Part shown: positions 44,566-51,357 of the stretch, one piece after another
Position numbering within the stretch: the stretch's first letter is position 1
Layout of the letters: each line of letters begins with the position of its first letter
Assembly (NCBI GenBank): GCA_016929635.1
Contig: JAFGIL010000033.1
Location: forward strand, 1 to 62,099
DNA: 62,099 nt
DNA from: Endomicrobiales bacterium
Lineage (GTDB): Bacteria > Elusimicrobiota > Endomicrobiia > Endomicrobiales > JAFGIL01
Reading direction: 5' to 3'
Notes under the pieces: generated by a model
Told to the model about the DNA's origin: nothing
The model's input: only the letters and a program-made list of their open reading frames with translations
The model's database searches: none
Program-made: the position numbers and the translations under genes

Positions 44566-45534
44566 TTATAAGTATGATTTATTTTTCAGATATGTTGTAT
44601 AATCCTTAACAGCTTCTTTCAGAGAGGTGAATTCCTTTTTGTATCCCGCGCTCCTTAATTTTCCGATTTCGGCTTCGGTATGATACTGGTATTTGTCCTT
44701 CAAGCTCTCGGGCATTTCCACGTACTCTATGTTGATAGGGATGTTAAGCGCGCCGAACAGGGCATCTGCAAGCTCGTTCCACGTATGGGCTTTGCCTGTG
44801 CCCACGTTATATATGCCTGCCTTGTCCGGATTTTCTATGAAATAATAAACAGCGTCCAGGGCGTCTTTGATGTATATGAAATCCCTTCTCTGTTCGCCGT
44901 CTTTGTATCCGGGATTGTAGGATTTGAAAAGCTTTATTTTCTTTTCCCGCACAACGTCGTCGAACCTTTTGCATATCAGGCTTCTCATCTCTTTTTTGTG
45001 GTACTCGTTCGGTCCATAGACGTTGAAAAACTTATAGCCCACAAGTTTATCCTGCAGCTTGTTTTCCAAAACCCATATATCAAAAAGCTGCTTTGATTTC
45101 CCGTAGAAGTTCAAAGGCTCCAGGGAGGGGGTTACTTTATCATCGTCGGAAAATCCTTTTGAGCCGTCGCCGTAGGTTGCCCCGCTGGATGCGAACTGGA
45201 AACGTATGCCGTTTTTCAGGCAATACTCCGCAAGCTTTTTTGTGTAGCCGTAATTATTCTCCAGATAGTAAGACTCGTCCGTGCCTGTTGTTGACGAGCA
45301 CGCTCCCATGTGAAGGATCAGTCCGTAATCCTTGAGCTTGTTCCTGTCTACAAGCTTCGGAAGTTCGGATTTGTCCAGGTAATCCGTAAATTTTTTGCCT
45401 TCTATGTTTTTTTCTTTTTCTGAGCCGTCTTTTAAATCGTCGACCAGAAGAATTTTGTCGTAGCCTTCTTTGTTGAGCTTCCACAAAAGGCAACTGCCGA
45501 TAAAACCCGCGCCTCCGGTTAAAATTATTTTCAT
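44566..45534 (-). CDS. hldD: ADP-L-glycero-D-manno-heptose 6-epimerase
   Basis: 322 residues of the extended SDR family: GGAGFIGS (NAD loop), HMGACSSTTGTDESYYLENN (HldD-specific), catalytic Y in PLNFYGKSK and VYGPNEYHKKEM. Makes ADP-L-glycero-manno-heptose for the LPS inner core, evidence for an outer membrane with heptose LPS. Other hld and waa genes are not in the window. Confidence 0.94.
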   Translation of the reverse strand: MKIILTGGAGFIGSCLLWKLNKEGYDKILLVDDLKDGSEKEKNIEGKKFTDYLDKSELPKLVDRNKLKDYGLILHMGACSSTTGTDESYYLENNYGYTKKLAEYCLKNGIRFQFASSGATYGDGSKGFSDDDKVTPSLEPLNFYGKSKQLFDIWVLENKLQDKLVGYKFFNVYGPNEYHKKEMRSLICKRFDDVVREKKIKLFKSYNPGYKDGEQRRDFIYIKDALDAVYYFIENPDKAGIYNVGTGKAHTWNELADALFGALNIPINIEYVEMPESLKDKYQYHTEAEIGKLRSAGYKKEFTSLKEAVKDYTTYLKNKSYL

Positions 45535-45590
45535 ATCATCTCCTGAAATTTAGTTTAAATAATTTATCATAATTCAATTATGATGTCAAA

Positions 45591-45619
45591 TTGACTAGAA
45601 TACCATTGTTTGCTATAAT
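45591..45619 (+). promoter_or_regulatory. Promoter of the tRNA-Arg/tRNA-His unit
   Basis: TTGACT (45591-45596), 17-base spacer, TATAAT (45614-45619), 58 bases before tRNA-Arg. Confidence 0.8.
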
Positions 45620-45677
45620 CTATATTCATTAAAAGTGCCTGCGGGCGCTTTGCTTTTTGAAATTTCTGTTTAAACAT

Positions 45678-45751
45678 GTCTCCGTAGCTCAACTGGATAG
45701 AGCATCTGCCTTCTAAGCAGAGGGTTGCGTGTTCGAGTCACGCCGGAGACG
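45678..45751 (+). tRNA. tRNA-Arg (anticodon TCT)
   Basis: Acceptor arms GTCTCCG/CGGAGAC, anticodon stem TCTGC/GCAGA with loop CTTCTAA (TCT), T arm GCGTGTTCGAGTCACGC. No encoded CCA. The 100 bases to tRNA-His hold a CCCGCC-AAT-GGCGGG hairpin (45758-45772) and an A+T-rich imperfect dyad made of CCAAATTCC-type repeats. Confidence 0.95.
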
Positions 45752-45853
45752 CTTAGTCCCGCCAATGGCGGGAAAGTCCAAATTCCAAATCCCAAATGCC
45801 AATTTCTGGAATTTGTCATTTGGAATTTGGAAGTTGCGCGCGAAGCGCGTTTT

Positions 45854-45930
45854 GGTGGCTATAGCTCAATGGTTAGAGCGCTGCACTGTGGCTGCAGAGG
45901 CTGCGGGTTCAACTCCCGTTAGCCACCCCA
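45854..45930 (+). tRNA. tRNA-His (anticodon GTG), integration site
   Basis: The acceptor stem GTGGCTA/TAGCCAC is extended by G-1:C73, as histidine tRNAs require. Anticodon stem CTGCA/TGCAG with loop CTGTGGC (GTG). The 3' CCA is encoded (45928-45930), unlike the Pro and Arg tRNAs here. Its last 17 bases recur at 48810, marking it as the attachment site of an islet. Confidence 0.95.
45914..45930 (+). repeat. attL: 3' end of tRNA-His
   Basis: TCCCGTTAGCCACCCCA forms the tRNA T-arm/acceptor end, and is repeated exactly at 48810-48826 in direct orientation. The islet restores an intact tRNA on this side, the normal result of tRNA-targeted integration. Confidence 0.85.
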
Positions 45931-45936
45931 TTTCTA

Positions 45937-45968
45937 AAAACGCATTGAAAAATCAATGCGTTTTGTGT
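45937..45968 (+). terminator. Terminator after tRNA-His (islet-borne)
   Basis: Stem AAAACGCATTGA/TCAATGCGTTTT (45937-45948 with 45953-45964), loop AAAA, followed by a T-rich tail. It lies inside the islet and isolates islet genes from tRNA transcription. Confidence 0.85.
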
Positions 45969-46349
45969 TTTTATAGCCCCTATTTTCTGCATCGAAAACC
46001 CTTTAAAACATCAAAGTAGTTTTGATTATCCAAGCTTCCGATGCTTCACAAACCGAGACTAATTAATCCATCAAAAATCCTAAAATGGTGAGCGAGCAAC
46101 GCGAGTCGAACCACTCAAACTCTCGGAATTCGAGCATCCCAAAATTTGCCAATGCCACAGTCAAAAATAAAATATCGTCGAATTTGCCCAAATAGCACAT
46201 TTTTTCAAGCCACTGTGGCACTGAAGGTTCGAAAAATCGCTTGCTAATGTGAGACTTTCTGATTCGAGATATCTCTGTTTGATATTGGATTTTAAAAGAT
46301 GTAGAATATATCCTATGATGCTTAGTGTTTTATATTAGGAGAAACAGCA
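45969..46349. other. Non-coding leader of the islet
   Basis: About 380 bases without a convincing gene. Contains a 9-bp inverted repeat TGCCACAGT (46153-46161) and ACTGTGGCA (46212-46220). The right copy sits in CCACTGTGGCACTGAAGG, followed by GGTTCGAAA, echoing tRNA-His anticodon-arm and T-arm text. Several CTCGGAATTCGAG-like small dyads also occur. Could be recombinase-binding sites, a decayed tRNA piece or a small RNA. A promoter sits at its end. Confidence 0.5.
46279..46307 (+). promoter_or_regulatory. Putative promoter of the islet operon
   Basis: TTGATA (46279-46284), 17-base spacer, TAGAAT (46302-46307). Ribosome site AGGAG at 46337-46341 precedes the ATG at 46350. Confidence 0.6.
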
Positions 46350-47882
46350 ATGATTAAATATTTGAAACTAAAAAAGTATAAGGGTATAGAAGAATTATTC
46401 TTAAAAGATTTGAGCCATATAAATGTGATATCTGGTAAGAATAATAGTGGTAAATCATCTATTTTAGAAAGTATTGCGCTTAATTCAAAAGAAAACTGTT
46501 CTATAGGTTTAAAAATAATTGATACTGAAATAGCTTTAGCAAAAAAACTATTTAATGATATTGCTAAAGGATATACTAATCCACATCCATCCAATTCAAT
46601 GCGGTGGTTTAACTCATTAATTGATAAAGAAAGAGATAAAATATATTACTTAGACGGTCTAAAAAACATATCAGATTCTTATTATGTAAACATGCAGCAA
46701 TACCTTGGTAATTATAATCCAGGTACATTCAATTTTCAATCGCTAATTAATAGATTATTTGATCCTAACTTGAACAGTAATATAATAAAGCTTAAACCAT
46801 TGTTAATACCCCCAAAAAGAAAACTTGATGAAAATGCAAACATAGATTTTAATTCTGTGTATGAACCTAATGGTAAAAACCTAGTTAATCGTATATTCTA
46901 TTTAAAAAATCAAGATGTAAACTCAATAGAGTATAAAAAATACAGTGATATTTATAATACATTTAGAGATGTAACAAATGGAATGTTATTAAATGTTATA
47001 CCTGATGAGCAAGGCAAGTTGAGAGTTAGATTTTCAAGTAATGGGAAAATTTGGCTAAATGAAAGTGAATCTGGTTTAGGGTTACAAGATATTTTAATTA
47101 TTGTAAGCAACGTTATTGACTCAGATTCAAATTTTATAATGATTGAAGAACCAGAGAATCATGTGCATCCAGACATGCAGAGGAGATTATTAAAGTATTT
47201 AAAAACAATTAAAAATAAACAGTTTTTCTTATCTACACATTCAAATGTGTTTTTAGATTCAACATTTATAGACAGAATGTATTTTTCAAAAATGAAAGAT
47301 AATGTTGAAGTGCAAGATGAAACAAAACGGGCTTCAATACTAAAAGATCTAGGGTATTCTGTAGTAGATAACCTTGTTTCTGATTTGGTGATTCTAACAG
47401 AAGGTCCAAGTGATGCTCCTGTAATTGAAGAAATATGTAAAAAAATAGGTTTTTGGAAAGATTACAATATTAAAATATGGCCATTAGGTGGCGATATTAT
47501 GTCACAATTGGATTTAAGCACATTTATTGACAATGTAGTAAAAAGCAAAATTATTGCATTAATTGATTCTGATTATAATAGTAAAAAACAAAGAAATAAA
47601 TTTAAAAATAACTGTAAATCAGTAGGTATTAATTGTGTTCAATTAAAGCGTTATGCAATTGAGAACTATATACCTCTTCATGTGCTAAGAAAGTTTAGCG
47701 AATTTAATATTTCAAGTAAAATTAAAAGTATTGATCCTAATGAAAAATTAGAGGATCAAATTAAAGTAAATATTAAGAAGAATATACGAAAAATTGCTCA
47801 ACAATTAGATCTTCAGGATATAGTTGATACTGATTTATATAAATTTTGTAAACAAGTAGAGAGTATTGTAAAAGGAATTTAA
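46350..47882 (+). CDS. OLD-family ATP-dependent endonuclease (AAA-TOPRIM)
   Basis: 510 residues. N-terminal ABC-type ATPase: Walker A GKNNSGKS (29-36), signature-like ESESGLGLQ (238-246), Walker B FIMIEE (262-267) and the H-loop STHS (295-298). The C-terminal TOPRIM nuclease has the acidic E351 in LTEGPSDAP, D406/D408 in LIDSDYN and the KRYAIENY motif (433-440) found in OLD/GajA-type enzymes. Relatives (P2 Old, GajA, AriA/AriB in split form) act in phage defence. No UvrD-like helicase follows, so this is not a standard Gabija pair. Starts an operon in a tRNA islet; its stop overlaps the next ATG. Confidence 0.88.
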   Translation: MIKYLKLKKYKGIEELFLKDLSHINVISGKNNSGKSSILESIALNSKENCSIGLKIIDTEIALAKKLFNDIAKGYTNPHPSNSMRWFNSLIDKERDKIYYLDGLKNISDSYYVNMQQYLGNYNPGTFNFQSLINRLFDPNLNSNIIKLKPLLIPPKRKLDENANIDFNSVYEPNGKNLVNRIFYLKNQDVNSIEYKKYSDIYNTFRDVTNGMLLNVIPDEQGKLRVRFSSNGKIWLNESESGLGLQDILIIVSNVIDSDSNFIMIEEPENHVHPDMQRRLLKYLKTIKNKQFFLSTHSNVFLDSTFIDRMYFSKMKDNVEVQDETKRASILKDLGYSVVDNLVSDLVILTEGPSDAPVIEEICKKIGFWKDYNIKIWPLGGDIMSQLDLSTFIDNVVKSKIIALIDSDYNSKKQRNKFKNNCKSVGINCVQLKRYAIENYIPLHVLRKFSEFNISSKIKSIDPNEKLEDQIKVNIKKNIRKIAQQLDLQDIVDTDLYKFCKQVESIVKGI

Positions 47883-48700
47883 TGAATAAAGAAGATTTTA
47901 AAATACTAGCTAAAAGAACTACGAATTCATCAATCGCAAAGACTTCGGAAGATATTTATAAAATAAAAGAAATTCATGCTAAATTTATTCTAAGTGAATT
48001 TCACGATTTTGTAAAATTCTTTGAAGATTTCTTTGATTTCTTGAATTTAGTAGTGCAAAAACTAAATTATGTAGAAAAAAAGAATTGGAAACCAGAAAAA
48101 AGCATACAATATTTACATTATCCGGAGACAATGAAGACTCTTCATAGAGCGTTTGAGGATGTTTTAGATGGATATTATGAAGAATCGTTGATGCTTTTAC
48201 GTTGTGTTTACGAAGCTTATATTAAAATGATATTTGTTTCATATTATCCGGAAGATAGAGAATCAATATTTGTTGATCGTAATGGTAGGGTTGGATTTAA
48301 TCTAACTAATTTTATTGAACATCAACTAAAATTTGATTGGAAATTTATCTATAAAGTTTTAAGTGTTAGTTCACATGCAAAGAGTCATACTCACCTAAAA
48401 AGACTTATAAAAATATCTGAAAAAAAGGATAGTAAACCTATTCAATTAATATATTATACTGACAAGAAAGAAGCATCTAGATCTGTTAATATTATTTACT
48501 TTTTATTGTATGCATTATTGCATTTCTTAGACTTTATTGCTAATGAGGATATAGATCAAGCATTAGATGCAACTGAAAAACAAAGATATATTGATGTTTT
48601 AAAGGTATTAAGATCAATTCTAGAGACCACTCCTAGTTTTTCAAAAGTAGTAAATGATATTGATAAAATAAAAGATATTATAACAAATCGCTCTAGTTAA
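47882..48700 (+). CDS. All-helical partner protein (DUF5677/HEPN-like), function unknown
   Basis: 272 residues, predicted nearly all alpha-helix, no signal or membrane segment beyond one hydrophobic helix (IIYFLLYALLHFLDFIA, about 204-220). The core HRAFEDVLDGYYEESLMLLRCVYEAYIKMIF (about 88-117) resembles the helical pair of DUF5677 and other HEPN-like proteins, and is followed by SVSSHAKSHTH (161-171). The canonical HEPN RNase motif Rx4-6H is not evident, so RNase activity is not claimed. ATG shares one base with the upstream stop (TAATG), implying tight coupling to the OLD nuclease as effector, adaptor or regulator. Confidence 0.75.
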   Translation: MNKEDFKILAKRTTNSSIAKTSEDIYKIKEIHAKFILSEFHDFVKFFEDFFDFLNLVVQKLNYVEKKNWKPEKSIQYLHYPETMKTLHRAFEDVLDGYYEESLMLLRCVYEAYIKMIFVSYYPEDRESIFVDRNGRVGFNLTNFIEHQLKFDWKFIYKVLSVSSHAKSHTHLKRLIKISEKKDSKPIQLIYYTDKKEASRSVNIIYFLLYALLHFLDFIANEDIDQALDATEKQRYIDVLKVLRSILETTPSFSKVVNDIDKIKDIITNRSS

Positions 48701-48809
48701 TGGAGTTCAGGTAAGTAGTAAAACTCTCGAATTTGCGGATTTGTGTTGAAATTTCAGTTATAAGTATAAAATAATTCTACATTGTGGCAGAGAGTTCATC
48801 CGGTCCAAT

Positions 48810-48826
48810 TCCCGTTAGCCACCCCA
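48810..48826 (+). repeat. attR: displaced tRNA-His 3' end
   Basis: Exact copy of the 17 tRNA-terminal bases. Upstream bases 48780-48809 (CTACATTGTGGCAGAG...) still resemble the tRNA-His anticodon-to-T-arm region with many substitutions, as expected for a non-functional displaced half. Confidence 0.85.
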
Positions 48827-48832
48827 ATTTCC

Positions 48833-48871
48833 AACCTTTTGGCATTCTAAGATAGTGTCAAAAGGTTTTTT
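48833..48871 (+). terminator. Terminator beyond attR (probably the original tRNA-His terminator)
   Basis: AACCTTTTG (48833-48841) pairs with CAAAAGGTT (48859-48867), followed by TTTT. Its place just after the displaced tRNA end suggests it served the tRNA before insertion. A small TGAAGCA-TCC-TGCTTCA palindrome lies at 48944-48960. Confidence 0.8.
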
Positions 48872-48999
48872 CATTGTAAAATGAAGTGATTTTCCGTTGT
48901 AGGTTGAGTTAGATAATAACAGATTAGCGAGTTTTCTTCTCCCTGAAGCATCCTGCTTCATAAATGGTGTGCAGTAATACTTGATAAGGAGGTTTTCGT

Positions 49000-49347
49000 A
49001 TGGATTATAAAGTTGTTGGTGACACTGCCTATGCATTGGTTTACAAGCAAGATCAGCCCCTGACAGAAGCTCAAGCGGAAGCTCTGGCTGAGGAGTACGC
49101 AAAACTTGGTGTACGTTACAAAAAGTGCGTATGGAAAGGTATTAACTGTGTAATTACAAAAGCACCTGCCGCAGAGTTTGAGGCATTTTGTGAGAAAAAG
49201 AAACAGAACTGGAAGTCCATACAAGAGCGCGTTGGTTACAGCGGTTTTATAACTGTAAAGGATAATACCTATGCGCCCGGTAGGTTAGCCTTTACCCCTG
49301 GACCGGATTGGAATGAAATAGTTGCCTTCATAGATTCCAATTTTTAA
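49000..49347 (+). CDS. Hypothetical 115-residue protein
   Basis: No family recognised. The protein starts MDYKVVGDTAYALVYKQDQP, has a helical LTEAQAEALAEEYAKLG stretch, then WKGINCVITKAP and a C-terminal part ending DWNEIVAFIDSNF. It is soluble and acidic, with alternating alpha and beta character. A strong AAGGAGG (48986-48992) precedes the ATG, so it is likely expressed. Codon use is less A+T-rich than the islet genes before it and the gene after it, suggesting a separate origin within an integration-prone region. Confidence 0.65.
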   Translation: MDYKVVGDTAYALVYKQDQPLTEAQAEALAEEYAKLGVRYKKCVWKGINCVITKAPAAEFEAFCEKKKQNWKSIQERVGYSGFITVKDNTYAPGRLAFTPGPDWNEIVAFIDSNF

Positions 49348-49365
49348 TCCGTGAATGGGGTCTTT

Positions 49366-49929
49366 ATGGAAGATTATAAATTCTGTATATTTTTAGGTGT
49401 ATTAATGATAATCGGTGGTCTGTTCCTAATGGTAGCAACATTTGCGCCAGTGTTAGAATCAGCGTCACTTATGCAAATAATATTATATAGAGTATTATCT
49501 GTAGTGATTAATATTGTAGGTATAACATTTATTATACTTAGTAGGAATTTGTGGATTAAATTCTTAACTTATATAATACTCGGGCTCTCATTATTATCTG
49601 TATTTGTTTATAATTTATCTTGGATTGGAAAAGCAATGTTCGAAGAGTATTCATCTGTACATGACGAATATGTCAGAGATGCTAACGATATATTATTAAG
49701 ACGTAAAAAGATGGTAATTGTTGAAAATGGGAATGTGCGTGGCAGTGTAAGTAACTCTGGAGCTCAAGATATATTGAAATCGAGGCTAGAAAAGCAAAAT
49801 AGAGATGCTGCTAAATTTAATGTAATTATGTTTTTCGCGACTATAATACTGCCATTAATGCTTGGATTATTGTCTTTATTAATGGCAATTAAGAATTTTA
49901 AAAAAGCCAGAGAAAGAATATATTTTTAA
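49366..49929 (+). CDS. Four-helix membrane protein, function unknown
   Basis: 187 residues from the ATG at 49366 (a GTG at 49351 would add five). Three hydrophobic helices in the first 75 residues (FLGVLMIIGGLFLMVATF, LYRVLSVVINIVGITFIIL, FLTYIILGLSLLSVFVY), a soluble charged middle (about 80-150, LLRRKKMVIVENGNVRG) and a last helix (IIMFFATIILPLMLGLL-like). Homologues not recognised. A+T-rich codon use. Separated from the preceding gene by 18 bases, so possibly a pair. Confidence 0.65.
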   Translation: MEDYKFCIFLGVLMIIGGLFLMVATFAPVLESASLMQIILYRVLSVVINIVGITFIILSRNLWIKFLTYIILGLSLLSVFVYNLSWIGKAMFEEYSSVHDEYVRDANDILLRRKKMVIVENGNVRGSVSNSGAQDILKSRLEKQNRDAAKFNVIMFFATIILPLMLGLLSLLMAIKNFKKARERIYF

Positions 49930-50069
49930 TAGTATTTATAATAACACTAAATAATCAAAAATAGTCTGTGTGTAGACTCAGTCGCTTTAGTCCACATTAA
50001 AACGGACATGTTTTTAAGTTTGAGTAAGATCGTGAAAGATAAGGATATTATTAATATTAAAAATAAATT

Positions 50070-50168
50070 CTAAAGAAGTTCCTTCCACATTTCGTATTGC
50101 TTATCCCAGTCGTTTTGAAGAATAATTTTATTGATGTCGCGCTCGGTGAGGGAAACTGCTCGCTGCAG
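50070..50168 (-). pseudogene. Gene-tail relic 1
   Basis: A 32-residue open tail, LQRAVSLTERDINKIILQND followed by WDKQYEMWKELL and a stop, begins abruptly after a stop codon and abuts the stop of the next minus-strand gene. The same peptide recurs in relic 2 (51095-51205). It must be the C-terminal end of a lost, larger protein of unknown family. The 140 bases before it (49930-50069) contain nothing I can identify. Confidence 0.6.
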
Positions 50169-50768
50169 TTATTTCAACAACGGGGATCTCCTTGCGCTGT
50201 AATGGTAAAAACCAATCTGGCAGAGAAGCAGAAATAGCAGAAGCCCTGAATTGCTTATAGGAATTCCTTTATAATCAAAGAAGACCTGATCCCTGCCCGA
50301 AGGTTCGTCCTTCCTTTGGGTTTGCGTGGTACTGAATTGCAGCCCAAGGCTGATGTATCCTCTTTTTTCGCCGGGTGCTACAGCATCTGCGGGTTTCTTG
50401 CCTATTTTAACGGTTATAAGCGACAGGAACAGAAGAAGTATAAGAATGGACGTAGTAAGCAGGAAAACAGACCTTGAGGCTGTTCCCGCTATCAGGCTTT
50501 CCCTTTCGTCCCTTTCCTTTATGCCGGCAATCCTTGCAAGCATATCGTTGCGCATGTTTTCTGAGACAGTCATTGCAGCAATAAGATACAATAAACTGCA
50601 GACCCATACCATAAGGTTAATGCCGCCGATGTCCCATAAAGTATGAATGAAACCGGAACTTAAACTTAAATCGGCCAGGTCAACAAAACCGCCCCATATA
50701 ACCAGTCCTAACACCAAGGGGAAGGCAAATATTAAGTAGCGTAATAATACCCTGTTAAATGTTTTCAT
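50169..50768 (-). CDS. Four-helix membrane protein partnered with an XRE regulator (DUF2178-like)
   Basis: 199 residues with hydrophobic helices at about 10-30, 45-68, 100-122 and 175-190. The central segment IKERDERESLIAGTASRSVFL resembles the DERE...I...AS motif of DUF2178 membrane proteins, which usually stand beside a small HTH gene, as here. Function unknown. Its start overlaps the regulator gene by 14 bases; the two are probably one transcript. Confidence 0.7.
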   Translation of the reverse strand: MKTFNRVLLRYLIFAFPLVLGLVIWGGFVDLADLSLSSGFIHTLWDIGGINLMVWVCSLLYLIAAMTVSENMRNDMLARIAGIKERDERESLIAGTASRSVFLLTTSILILLLFLSLITVKIGKKPADAVAPGEKRGYISLGLQFSTTQTQRKDEPSGRDQVFFDYKGIPISNSGLLLFLLLCQIGFYHYSARRSPLLK

Positions 50769-50991
50769 TGTTTTCCTCCAAGAAGAAAATATTTTGAATG
50801 TCTGCCGAAAAAAACTTTGAGAGCCTGAATGCCAGCTCCAATGAAGGATTATAGTTGCCTTTTTCTATGGCATTAATAGTTGCCCTGGTTACGCCAACAG
50901 CATCGGCAAGTGCCTGCTGGGTCACTTTCTTTTCTGCACGCAATACATTAATCTTATTATTAATCTTCAGCTGGTTTCTTAAATTGCCCAC
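50755..50991 (-). CDS. XRE/YozG-type helix-turn-helix regulator
   Basis: 78 residues from GTG at 50991. HTH: VTQQALADAVGVTRATINAIEKGNYNPSLELAFRLSKFF, typical of small Cro/CI-like regulators; the C-terminus LEENNENI is short. Preceded by a ribosome site GGAGGTG and a consensus promoter with overlapping TGTAAA repeats, so autorepression is likely. The partner is the adjacent membrane protein. Confidence 0.9.
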   Translation of the reverse strand: MGNLRNQLKINNKINVLRAEKKVTQQALADAVGVTRATINAIEKGNYNPSLELAFRLSKFFSADIQNIFFLEENNENI

Positions 50992-51003
50992 GCTTTCACC
51001 TCC

Positions 51004-51064
51004 ATGTAAATCTTACTTTACATATTGTCTAGTAAAGTATACACAAAAACCTTGATTTTGTCAA
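51004..51064 (-). promoter_or_regulatory. Promoter and TGTAAA operator of the XRE/membrane pair
   Basis: Minus strand TTGACA (51064-51059), 17-base spacer, TATACT (51041-51036). Downstream lies ATGTAAA-N6-TTTACAT (51004-51023), with a further GTAAA/TTTAC pair (ACTTTAC...GTAAAGT) overlapping the start of transcription. Probable binding sites for the small regulator. Confidence 0.75.
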
Positions 51065-51094
51065 GTTTATTTTACATTATGTAGGAAATACTGA

Positions 51095-51205
51095 TTACCC
51101 AATAAAATACTTTTTGGAAATGCAAAGAATAGTATTCCACATCTGATGCTGCCTATCACAGTCGTTTTGAAGGATAATTCTATTGATGTCGCGGCGGGAT
51201 TGGTC
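51095..51205 (-). pseudogene. Gene-tail relic 2
   Basis: Reads DQSRRDINRIILQNDCDRQH then QMWNT and a changed end. It shares RDIN-IILQND-D-Q--MW with relic 1 in the same orientation, so the two flank the XRE/membrane pair as diverged direct repeats. The 51206-51357 stretch to the pyruvate kinase holds only the hairpin element below and a short open fragment. Confidence 0.6.
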
Positions 51206-51219
51206 TCAACAAGAATTCC

Positions 51220-51262
51220 GGGGACACAATACTTAATACCCGTTAATTAAGTATTGTGTTTC
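51220..51262. repeat. Hairpin element resembling a RAYT end
   Basis: ACACAATACTTAAT (51224-51237) and ATTAAGTATTGTGT (51246-51259) form a 14-bp perfect stem, flanked by CGGGG and TTCC. The sequence GGGGACACAATACTTAAT is the kind of terminal sequence carried by tyrosine-transposase (RAYT) elements, here without a transposase. Confidence 0.7.
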
Positions 51263-51357
51263 CAGAATATGCAAGCTTTGCTGGTATACATTATGGCCGG
51301 GTATGCTCTGTATGTGGTGTTCCTAAAGGTGAGTTTGAAAAGTTGCAACTACTCGAA

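Larger units (their letters stand above)
45914..48826. mobile_element. tRNA-His-integrated 2.9-kb islet carrying an OLD nuclease and a helical partner
   Basis: Bounded by direct copies of the tRNA-His 3' end. Contents: a terminator, about 380 non-coding bases, and two overlapping genes. Both genes are visibly richer in A+T than their neighbours (codons AAA, AAT, ATA, TTA prevail). No integrase or transposase is present, so mobilisation would need an enzyme in trans, or the integrase was lost. Past the right copy stands a second terminator that would originally have followed the tRNA. Confidence 0.8.

Noticed and set aside
45725-46019. Open frames over the tRNA-Arg/tRNA-His region
   Set aside because: They run through two clear tRNA genes and a terminator.
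45969-46349. Retron or integrase gene within the islet
   Set aside because: No reverse transcriptase, tyrosine or serine recombinase frame exists in the segment; no msr-msd-like layout was evident.
46350-48700. Islet read as a Gabija system
   Set aside because: Gabija needs a UvrD/PcrA-type GajB. The second gene is all-helical with no helicase motifs.
47882-48700. Calling the partner a HEPN RNase toxin
   Set aside because: The required R-x4-6-H motif is not clearly present; only the helical pattern is suggestive.
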